From positions 1-7,543 of the forward strand of contig DCGP01000006.1 of NCBI GenBank assembly GCA_002314595.1: a DNA stretch of 7,543 nt, written 5' to 3'. The stretch comes from Clostridiales bacterium UBA1775. GTDB taxonomy: Bacteria > Bacillota > Clostridia > Monoglobales > Firm-18. Positions 1 to 5,674 of this stretch are shown one piece after another. The notes below the pieces were generated by a model, which saw only the letters and a list, made by a program, of their open reading frames with translations, was not told where the DNA came from and made no database searches. The translations under genes and the position numbers were made by a program. How positions within the stretch are numbered: the first letter of the stretch is position 1; the number at the start of each line of letters is the position of its first letter.

Positions 1-2072
1 TAACAAATGTTACATCAAGCTTTGGTGTAAAGGCTAAATATTCAGCTACACCTAAGACATTTACAGTAACATTCTATGATGAAGACGGTACAACATTACT
101 TGATACTGCTTCAGGCATCGCATACAATGGTACAGCAACATATTCAGGTAATACACCATCAAAGAATGAAGATGCTGCAAATACATACGCATTTGATAAG
201 TGGGTAACAATGACAGGTGCAAGTGCTACACTTACAAATGTTACATCAAGCTTTAGTGTAAAAGCTAAATATGCAACAACACCTAAGAAGTTTACAGTTA
301 CATTCTATGATGAAAACGGTACAACAGTATTAGGTACAGCTTCTAACATTCTATACAATGGTACAGCAACATACACAGGTAATACACCAACAAAGGACGC
401 AGATGCAGATTACACATATGCATTTGATAAATGGGTAACAATGGATGGTACAGCAGATGCAGTACTAACAAATGTTGCAGAAAGTTATTCAGTTAAGGCA
501 TCATACATAGCAACATCAAAATATAGTGGTAATCCGGACGTTGATGTTGAGGTTGAAGTTGGTACAAACGACGTAACAGTTGACAACATCACAGTTGAAC
601 CTGGTACAGAGATTGCATCACTTGACTTCTCTGATATCGAAGGTAAGGAAATTACAGAAGCTAAGTTTGATAAGGATAACTTAGGCACATTGTCTGCAAC
701 AACTGACCTTGAAGTTAAACTTGACGACGGCGAAGGCGGTAAAATCAGCGTAGTATTTGATAAGAACGCTTTAGCAGCAATCGCAGGTGCTACAGGTGAA
801 GATGTTGAACTTGTAGTTGGTAACATTGCTCCAACAACACTTAACTTAGATCAACAAAATGCTATTAGCGAATTGGATGATGTTGTAATCGTTAAATTTG
901 AACTAAAAGTTGGCGGAAACACATTCACAAGCTTTGGTATAGGTAAGGTTACAGTAACAGCTAACTACGACAAGAAGAACGACGGTATCGTTAAGATGGC
1001 ATATCTTGCAAAAGATGGCGAAGTTGAAGATATTGAAGATGTTACATACGACACAACAGCAAAAACAATTACAGCAACACTATCACACTTCTCAGAATAT
1101 GCTATATACACATCAGACGACAAAGTAACAGTTAATTTCTATGATGAAGACGGTACAACTCTTCTTAAAACAGCAGAGGTTGTAATAGACTCATATCTAT
1201 ATGCAGCAGCTACTGAATCTAAATTATCTAAACTTGGCTATGAATTGACATTAGTTGACAAAGCCGATGGTAAGACAGAATACGATGAAGATGTAAAAGT
1301 ATCAAAAGATATGGATGTAATTGTTGTATACGAAAAGACATCATCAGGTGGTGGTTCTACAGGAGTAGTAAGATCAGGAAATGGCAAAAAGACTGAAGAT
1401 GAACCATCTACAGAAGACGAAAAAACTACTGATGAAGATACAACAGAGGATACAACAGAAGATACAAACACAGAAGACCAAACAATTAAAGGCTTTACAG
1501 ATGTAACAGCTGAATTTGGTTGGGCTAAAGAAAGTATCAATAAGTTAGCTGAAATGGGTATTATCAACGGTAAGGGTGGCAACATCTTTGATCCGGCAGG
1601 TACAGTTACTCGTGCAGAAACATCTAAACTATTAACATTAGTATTCAAACTATCAGCCGGTGAAAAGGCTGTAACAGCTAAGGACGTTGATGCAGGTGCT
1701 TGGTACAAGACATACATTGACACAGTTTCAAGCTTAGGCATTATGGGTGGCTACGAAGATGGTACAATTAGACCTGAAGCAGCTATCAGCCGTCAAGAAA
1801 TTGCAACATTGATTGCAAGAACATTAGGCGACGAAGTTCTTTCAGCAGTTGATACATCAGCAGTTAAGGCTTTTGCAGACGAAGCTTCAATCGCAGATTG
1901 GGCTAAGGCAAATGTTAAAAAGCTTGTTGCACTTGGAATCTTCAAGGGCGATGACGCTAACAAGTTCAATGCAGAAGCAAACTTAACAAGAGCAGAAGCT
2001 GCAGTATTATTCGACAGACTTCAATCACTTAACTTAGTAACTGAAGCAGTTGAAGAAGCTGTTGAAGAATAA
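1..2072 (+). CDS. SLH-domain cell-surface protein with InlB-type beta repeats, 5'-partial
   Basis: Only the C-terminal 689 residues are present: the frame is open from base 3 to the TAA at 2070-2072, so the ATG at 210 is internal to a repeat and not the start. Residues below count from base 3. Residues 1-19 are the tail of one repeat, 20-96 and about 97-172 are two 77-residue repeats opening with FTVTFYDE and ending in VKAxY, and 374-446 is a degenerate copy (VTVNFYDEDG). They resemble the InlB B-repeat / Listeria-Bacteroides repeat family. Between them lies a beta-rich acidic region ending in HFSEYAIY. A Gly/Ser then Thr/Glu/Asp-rich linker (447-496) leads to three SLH domains at about 497-551, 560-609 and 623-676, with TRAE, SRQE and TRAE motifs. 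SLH domains typically bind pyruvylated secondary cell-wall polymer, so this is probably an exported, wall-anchored protein. Its ligand is unknown. The signal peptide would lie outside the window. SLH assignment is firm; the role is inference. Confidence 0.93.
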   Translation, partial: TNVTSSFGVKAKYSATPKTFTVTFYDEDGTTLLDTASGIAYNGTATYSGNTPSKNEDAANTYAFDKWVTMTGASATLTNVTSSFSVKAKYATTPKKFTVTFYDENGTTVLGTASNILYNGTATYTGNTPTKDADADYTYAFDKWVTMDGTADAVLTNVAESYSVKASYIATSKYSGNPDVDVEVEVGTNDVTVDNITVEPGTEIASLDFSDIEGKEITEAKFDKDNLGTLSATTDLEVKLDDGEGGKISVVFDKNALAAIAGATGEDVELVVGNIAPTTLNLDQQNAISELDDVVIVKFELKVGGNTFTSFGIGKVTVTANYDKKNDGIVKMAYLAKDGEVEDIEDVTYDTTAKTITATLSHFSEYAIYTSDDKVTVNFYDEDGTTLLKTAEVVIDSYLYAAATESKLSKLGYELTLVDKADGKTEYDEDVKVSKDMDVIVVYEKTSSGGGSTGVVRSGNGKKTEDEPSTEDEKTTDEDTTEDTTEDTNTEDQTIKGFTDVTAEFGWAKESINKLAEMGIINGKGGNIFDPAGTVTRAETSKLLTLVFKLSAGEKAVTAKDVDAGAWYKTYIDTVSSLGIMGGYEDGTIRPEAAISRQEIATLIARTLGDEVLSAVDTSAVKAFADEASIADWAKANVKKLVALGIFKGDDANKFNAEANLTRAEAAVLFDRLQSLNLVTEAVEEAVEE
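3..518 (+). repeat. 231-bp tandem coding repeats (77 residues) in the SLH protein
   Basis: The unit starts at 60 and again at 291, a period of exactly 231 bp. The tail of a further upstream copy occupies 3-59. Bases 3-56 match 234-287 at all but about five positions, so the copies before and after base 60 are recent duplicates. The second full unit (291 to about 518) has diverged more. A degenerate fourth relative at 1122-1340 is separated by about 600 bp of unrelated sequence. More copies probably lie left of the window. Confidence 0.85.
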
Positions 2073-2110
2073 GAATTAAACTTCGGTTGAAATCTTATTA
2101 AACTAAACAT

Positions 2111-2142
2111 AAAGCGGTATGGATTATCCATACCGCTTTTTT
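2111..2142 (+). terminator. Intrinsic terminator of the SLH gene
   Basis: Arms AAAGCGGTATGG (2111-2122) and CCATACCGCTTT (2128-2139) are a perfect 12-bp stem around an ATTAT loop, and T2137-T2142 forms the U-tract. It sits 38 nt after the SLH stop codon and separates that gene from the ribosomal operon. Confidence 0.93.
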
Positions 2143-2500
2143 GTATGTATAATCACGGTAAACTGCCATTATTAGACCTTAAAGAAACAGGAACCTAATA
2201 TGGCGTCAAAATGAAATATAGTATTATTAGCAGTTTATATCACTGTTTATCAGAAATATAAGTGTAGTTACTTTTAAGAAAATTTTATATAAAAAAGGAG
2301 TTTCTTCCTAATATATAATACATAAAAGAAAATTATTTAAAACAAAAAGATTTGTTAACAAAGGCTGTGTTGTTATGTAAACTTAAAATCAATATATTGT
2401 GTGTAAAAATTTGAAATACACAATAAATATACGTTGAAAAAACAGAAATATTACAATTATGTTACAAATTTAAAATTCTTAAAAAAATTCCAAAAAACAC
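2143..2500. other. AT-rich gene-free spacer with inverted repeats
   Basis: No reading frame with a ribosome binding site and plausible protein was found on either strand. Visible structure: TAAACTGC (2159-2166) and GCAGTTTA (2230-2237) form an 8-bp inverted repeat enclosing smaller complements ATTAG/CTAAT (2171-2175/2195-2199). TTTGTTAACAAA (2351-2362) is a perfect palindrome. TATTGTGT (2395-2402) and ACACAATA (2418-2425) are an 8-bp inverted repeat. TATAAT hexamers occur at 2148 and 2314 without convincing -35 partners. In sequence this AT-rich some such matches are expected by chance. Confidence 0.6.
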
Positions 2501-2529
2501 TTGCATTTACAGTATTTATGTAGTATAAT
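2501..2529 (+). promoter_or_regulatory. Sigma-A type promoter of the S10 operon
   Basis: TTGCAT (2501-2506), a 17-bp spacer and a perfect TATAAT (2524-2529) form a vegetative promoter preceded by A/T tracts that could act as an UP element. Transcription should start near 2536, about 264 nt before rpsJ. It is the only convincing promoter between the upstream terminator and the operon. The -35 matches the TTGACA consensus at only three positions, so the -10 and spacing carry the call. Confidence 0.85.
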
Positions 2530-2535
2530 AGTTGA

Positions 2536-2783
2536 GTGTGATATGACATTACGATGATGCGGGAGGTTGCCGATTAGCGAAAAATCGGGTTTTTCCGCGG
2601 AGATTGTCCAGTTTTGAAAGCCGGGCGCCAATCACAAACTACAATAATATTTCTATGTTATCTTAACATTCTATTAGGGTAACTTTGCGTAATTTTAGGT
2701 AGTTTAGGCCCAGTTTTCCCCTAAAGGCGAACGCTGGGTTTTTAAAATGGCCCACTCGATACGCCCGGGTGAGTGTAAGAATT
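2536..2783 (+). promoter_or_regulatory. Structured 5' leader of the S10 operon mRNA (candidate r-protein leader)
   Basis: This non-coding leader is visibly GC-richer than the DNA before it and has many complementary segments. TGTGAT (2537-2542), right at the predicted 5' end, can pair with ATCACA (2631-2636) and close a multi-branch domain. Inside it GCGGGA/TTCCGC (2559-2564/2593-2598, one G-U) encloses CCGATT/AATCGG (2570-2575/2583-2588) with loop AGCGAAA, and GATTG/CAATC (2602-2606/2629-2633) forms a second arm that competes for three bases with the closing helix. Downstream are a hairpin ATGTTA-TCT-TAACAT (2655-2669), a terminator-like hairpin (2709-2743) and CACTC/GAGTG (2753-2757/2771-2775) just before the Shine-Dalgarno. 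In E. coli the S10 leader is the L4 autoregulation site, but I see no reason to equate this RNA with it. The ligand is unknown and the fold is hand-drawn. Confidence 0.7.
2709..2743 (+). terminator. Putative attenuator hairpin inside the S10 leader
   Basis: CCCAG (2709-2713) pairs with CTGGG (2734-2738) and is followed at once by TTTTT (2739-2743). Inside, TTC/GAA and CC/GG extend the stem with mismatches and a TAAA loop. The outer stem is short and the U-tract has only five residues, so it is likely to be partial or conditional. It lies about 56 nt before rpsJ and cannot be a full stop for an essential operon. Confidence 0.5.
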
Positions 2784-2799
2784 AAGGAGGAAATGCAAA

Positions 2800-3114
2800 A
2801 TGGCAGCAGTAAAAGAAAAAATCAGAATCAGACTTAAGGCGTATGACCACGTTCTAATCGACCAATCAGCCGAAAAAATCGTGGAAACAGCTAAGAGAAC
2901 AGGGGCAACAGTTTCAGGACCTATTCCGTTGCCTACAAAAAAGGAAGTCGTTACAATTCTTCGTGCAGTTCACAAGTACAAAGATTCTCGTGAACAGTTC
3001 GAAATGAGAACTCACAAGAGACTTATCGACATCCTAACACCGTCTCAGAAAACAGTAGAGACATTGATGAGATTGGACTTGCCTGCAGGCGTTGATATAG
3101 AGATTAAATTATAA
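2800..3114 (+). CDS. rpsJ: 30S ribosomal protein S10 (uS10, NusE)
   Basis: 104 residues, normal length for S10. The family signature is seen at residues 31-46: A-KRT-G-A-TVS-GPIPLPT. The conserved block REQFEMRTHKRLIDI follows at about 64-78. S10 sits in the head of the small subunit and, as NusE, also joins the NusB antitermination complex. Val57, the wild-type state at the site linked elsewhere to tigecycline resistance, is present. A strong AAGGAGG (2784-2790) lies 9 nt before the ATG. An ATG at 2793 is out of frame and too near the Shine-Dalgarno. It is the first gene of the operon, and an 8-bp inverted repeat overlaps its stop codon. Confidence 0.98.
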   Translation: MAAVKEKIRIRLKAYDHVLIDQSAEKIVETAKRTGATVSGPIPLPTKKEVVTILRAVHKYKDSREQFEMRTHKRLIDILTPSQKTVETLMRLDLPAGVDIEIKL

Positions 3115-3164
3115 TCTCTCAGATGCCTTGGGATTAAGGTCATGTTTGCGGAAACACCGTAAAC
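3099..3164 (+). other. Three consecutive hairpins spanning the rpsJ stop and the rpsJ-rplC spacer
   Basis: AGAGATTA/TAATCTCT (3099-3106/3112-3119) is a perfect 8-bp stem holding the rpsJ stop codon. ATG-CCTT/AAGG-t-CAT (3123-3129/3136-3143) is a 7-bp stem with one bulge. GTTTGCGG/CCGTAAAC (3144-3151/3157-3164) is 8 bp with one G-U and loop AAACA. None is followed by a T-run, so they are not terminators. The 78-nt spacer is the longest between genes of this operon. RNA processing, stabilisation or protein binding are all possible. Confidence 0.5.
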
Positions 3165-3192
3165 CAATAACCATATAGAAAGGAAGAATAGT

Positions 3193-3828
3193 ATGCAAAA
3201 AGCAATCTTGGCTAAGAAACTTGGAATGACTCAAATCTTTGATGAGATGGGTAAAGTTATTCCTGTAACAGTTGTTGAAGCCGGACCAAACGCTGTTGTT
3301 CAAAAGAAGACAGTGGAAAACGACGGCTATGATGCCGTACAGGTTGGATTTATCGACCTAAAAGACAAAAAAGCAAATAAGCCTGTAAAGGGACATTTTG
3401 CAAAAGCTGGTGTTACACCAAAGAAATTTGTCAGAGAATTCAGACTTGATGATGTTTCAGGCTTAAATGTCGGGGACGAAATCAAAGCTGACGTATTCGC
3501 AGAAGGCGACAAAGTAGACGTAGCCGGTATTACAAAAGGTAAGGGTTACGCAGGTACAATTAAAAGATGGGGACAACACAGAGGTCCTATGACTCACGGT
3601 TCAGGTTATCACAGAGGACCGGGTTCAATGGGTATGTGTTCAGACCCTGGTCGTGTGTTTAAGGGTAAGAGATTACCGGGACACATGGGTGTTGACAAAG
3701 TAACAATTCAGAACCTTGCGGTTGTAAAGGTAGACGCTGAAAAGAATCTTATTCTTATCAAAGGCGGAGTACCTGGACCTAAAGGCGGTCTTTTAATCAT
3801 CAAAAATACGGTTAAAAACCATAAGTAG
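3193..3828 (+). CDS. rplC: 50S ribosomal protein L3 (uL3)
   Basis: 211 residues, the usual length. L3 is an early-assembly protein that binds near the 3' end of 23S rRNA and reaches toward the peptidyl-transferase centre by a long loop. The family signature begins at Phe102 and reads F-x6-D-x2-G-x-T-x-GKG to residue 118. The loop GPMTHGSGYHRGPGSMG spans 131-147. In E. coli a glutamine in the following stretch is methylated by PrmB; here the equivalent residues are GMCSDPG with no glutamine, so that modification should be absent, as in other Firmicutes proteins I recall. The start is fixed by AAAGGA at 3179-3184 and the typical N-terminus MQKAILAKKLGMTQIF. rplD follows after 20 nt. Confidence 0.98.
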   Translation: MQKAILAKKLGMTQIFDEMGKVIPVTVVEAGPNAVVQKKTVENDGYDAVQVGFIDLKDKKANKPVKGHFAKAGVTPKKFVREFRLDDVSGLNVGDEIKADVFAEGDKVDVAGITKGKGYAGTIKRWGQHRGPMTHGSGYHRGPGSMGMCSDPGRVFKGKRLPGHMGVDKVTIQNLAVVKVDAEKNLILIKGGVPGPKGGLLIIKNTVKNHK

Positions 3829-3848
3829 TCGGGAAGGAGGAAATCAGA

Positions 3849-4469
3849 ATGCCAAAAACAACATTATATAACACAAAAGCTGAAAAAGTTGGCGATATCG
3901 AACTTAACGATTTGATTTTCGGTGTTGAAGTAAACAAAGAAGCTATGCACACAATGGTTGTTAATTATCTTGCAAACCAAAGACAAGGTACACAAAGCAC
4001 AAAGACACGTACAGAAGTTCGTGGCGGTGGTAAGAAACCTTGGAGACAAAAGGGTACAGGTCGTGCAAGACAGGGTAGTATCCGTGCTCCACAATGGACA
4101 GGCGGTGGCGTTGCCCTTGGACCAAAACCAAGAAGTTATCGTTTCACAGTTAACAAGAAACTTCGTAGATTGGCGTTTAAATCTGCTCTTTCTGCAAAGG
4201 TTGCTGAAAACGACATTATTGTTATTGACGAAATTAAGCTTGATACATTCAAGACAAAAGAAATGGCTGCAATCTTAAAAGCATTTGAAGTTGAAAATGC
4301 CTTGGTAGTTACAGCAGGTAGGGATGAAAACGTAGTAAGAAGTGCTGCAAACATTCCCGGAATTAAAACATCTATGGCAACAAATCTTAATGTTTATGAT
4401 GTACTTAAATATAACAAGTTCATCGTTACAAAAGATGCAGTTTCCAAAATCGAGGAGGTGTATGCATAA
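3849..4469 (+). CDS. rplD: 50S ribosomal protein L4 (uL4)
   Basis: 206 residues, normal length. The extended loop that lines the peptide exit tunnel occupies about residues 58-93 and contains KKPWRQKGTGRAR (62-74) and GSIRAP, matching the macrolide-sensitive consensus with no insertion or deletion. The C-terminal half is the alpha/beta globular domain (NVYDVLKYNKFIVTKDAV near 181-198). AAGGAGG (3834-3840) lies 8 nt before the ATG. The TAA stop overlaps the rplW start by one base (TAATG), suggesting translational coupling. In E. coli L4 represses this operon through its leader; whether that occurs here is unknown. Confidence 0.98.
   Translation: MPKTTLYNTKAEKVGDIELNDLIFGVEVNKEAMHTMVVNYLANQRQGTQSTKTRTEVRGGGKKPWRQKGTGRARQGSIRAPQWTGGGVALGPKPRSYRFTVNKKLRRLAFKSALSAKVAENDIIVIDEIKLDTFKTKEMAAILKAFEVENALVVTAGRDENVVRSAANIPGIKTSMATNLNVYDVLKYNKFIVTKDAVSKIEEVYA
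4453..4460 (+). promoter_or_regulatory. rplW Shine-Dalgarno inside the end of rplD
   Basis: AGGAGGTG is complementary over eight bases to the usual 16S 3' end and lies 8 nt before the rplW ATG. It encodes part of the final EEVYA of L4, so the last L4 codons are constrained by the site. Confidence 0.88.
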
Positions 4470-4765
4470 TGGCTAAGACAGCATATGACATTATTCGCAA
4501 GCCAATCATTACTGAAAAGTCAATGAATGCAACAGCAGAAAAGAAGTACACCTTTAAAGTAGACGCAGACGCAAATAAAATTGAAATCAAGAATGCAGTT
4601 GAAACAATCTTTGGCGTTAAGGTTGCAAAGGTTAGCACAATGAACGTTCTTGGAAAGTTTAAGAGAATGGGTGTACACATAGGTAAGCGTCCGGACTGGA
4701 AAAAAGCTATCGTTAAACTTACCGAAGACAGCAAAACAATCGAATTTTTCGACGGAATGAACTAA
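4469..4765 (+). CDS. rplW: 50S ribosomal protein L23 (uL23)
   Basis: 98 residues, typical. L23 lies at the exit of the nascent-chain tunnel and is the docking site for trigger factor and SRP. The family N-terminus YDIIRKPIITEKSM (6-19) includes Glu16, which aligns with the E. coli Glu18 used by trigger factor. WKKAIVKL (77-84) is the conserved C-terminal strand, with the rRNA-binding extension FKRMGVHIGKRPD before it. It starts one base inside the rplD stop codon, and a 42-nt spacer separates it from the chosen rplB start. Confidence 0.98.
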   Translation: MAKTAYDIIRKPIITEKSMNATAEKKYTFKVDADANKIEIKNAVETIFGVKVAKVSTMNVLGKFKRMGVHIGKRPDWKKAIVKLTEDSKTIEFFDGMN

Positions 4766-4790
4766 TTTCCGGTCATATACTCAAAAACTT

Positions 4791-4799
4791 AAAAAGGAG
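4791..4799 (+). promoter_or_regulatory. rplB Shine-Dalgarno that decides the start
   Basis: AAAAAGGAG ends at 4799, which is the first base of an upstream in-frame GTG (4799-4801). Initiation there is sterically impossible with this site. The next in-frame GTG at 4808 has an 8-nt spacing and yields the standard L2 N-terminus. Confidence 0.88.
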
Positions 4800-4807
4800 T
4801 GAAAACA

Positions 4808-5641
4808 GTGGCAATTAAAAAATTCAAACCAACGACCCCGTCAAGAAGATTTATGACAGTGTCAACATTTGAAGAACTTGATAAGGTTGCTCCGGAGAAA
4901 TCTCTGTTAGCACCTATTAAAAATACTGCCGGCAGAAACAGCTACGGTAGAATCACTGTTCGTCATCGTGGCGGCGGTGTTAAAAGAAAGTACAGAATTA
5001 TCGACTTCAAGAGAGATAAAGATGGAATTAAAGCAGAAGTAGTTTCAATCGAATACGATCCAAACCGTTCTGCAAACATTGCACTTTTACAATACGAAGA
5101 TGGAGAAAAGAGATACATTATTGCTCCACTTGGTCTTAAAAGAGGCGATAAGGTATTGTCAGGCGACGGAGCAGATATTATTCCGGGTAACGCAATGACA
5201 ATTGCAAATATTCCGGTTGGTACTCTAATCCACAACATTGAACTTTATCCGGGTAAAGGCGCTCAATTAGTTAGAAGTGCCGGTAACTCAGCTCAGCTTA
5301 TGGCTAAGGAAAACGGATATGCACAAGTAAGACTTCCTTCAAACGAAGTTAGAATGATAAGACTTGATTGTAAAGCAACAATCGGCGAAGTAGGTAACCA
5401 CGATCATGAAAACATTTCAATCGGTAAAGCCGGTAGAAAACGTCACATGGGTTGGAGACCAACAGTCCGTGGTAGCGTAATGAACCCTTGCGACCATCCA
5501 CATGGTGGTGGTGAAGGTAAATCACCGGTCGGACGTAAATCTCCGGTTACTCCATGGGGTAAGCCTGCTCTTGGTCTTAAAACAAGAAGCAAGAAGAAAG
5601 CATCAGAAAAGTTTATTGTTAAACATCGTAACAGTAGATAA
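4808..5641 (+). CDS. rplB: 50S ribosomal protein L2 (uL2), GTG start
   Basis: 277 residues from GTG 4808, matching the usual 276-277. L2 is a primary 23S rRNA-binding protein needed for subunit association and peptidyl-transferase activity. The N-terminus MAIKKFKPTTPSRR is diagnostic. RHRGGGVKRKYR (53-63) begins the OB-fold region, and the C-terminal signature runs from PTVRGSVMNPCDHPHGGGEG (218-237). His230 aligns with E. coli His229. The Cys228 just before Asp is a small departure from the Val or Asn I recall there. A start at 4799 would add three residues but would lie within the Shine-Dalgarno, so it is rejected. rpsS follows after 33 nt. Confidence 0.97.
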   Translation: MAIKKFKPTTPSRRFMTVSTFEELDKVAPEKSLLAPIKNTAGRNSYGRITVRHRGGGVKRKYRIIDFKRDKDGIKAEVVSIEYDPNRSANIALLQYEDGEKRYIIAPLGLKRGDKVLSGDGADIIPGNAMTIANIPVGTLIHNIELYPGKGAQLVRSAGNSAQLMAKENGYAQVRLPSNEVRMIRLDCKATIGEVGNHDHENISIGKAGRKRHMGWRPTVRGSVMNPCDHPHGGGEGKSPVGRKSPVTPWGKPALGLKTRSKKKASEKFIVKHRNSR

Positions 5642-5674
5642 GATCGTGATTAATTACCGAAAGGAGGAAACGGA

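Noticed and set aside
210..212. ATG at 210 as the start of the SLH gene
   Set aside because: The frame is open to the left edge and the upstream codons encode the preceding repeat, so this Met is internal.
1238..1741. 167-codon minus-strand frame opposite the SLH gene
   Set aside because: It is a mirror of the repetitive Thr/Glu/Asp linker. Its Ser/Val runs are a by-product of complementary codons, and it has no ribosome binding site.
2314..2319. TATAAT as a second S10 operon promoter
   Set aside because: No acceptable -35 lies 16-18 bp upstream, and such hexamers are common in AT-rich DNA.
2536..2783. T-box or metabolite riboswitch in the rpsJ leader
   Set aside because: I saw no T-box sequence or specifier loop and no recognisable riboswitch core. 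An r-protein-type leader is more plausible.
2793..2837. Short upstream ORF starting at ATG 2793 and overlapping rpsJ
   Set aside because: It lies 2 nt after the Shine-Dalgarno, too close for initiation, and encodes an unremarkable short peptide.
3958..4278. 106-codon plus-strand frame within rplD
   Set aside because: It is in another frame of a certain L4 gene, lacks a Shine-Dalgarno and has no family resemblance.
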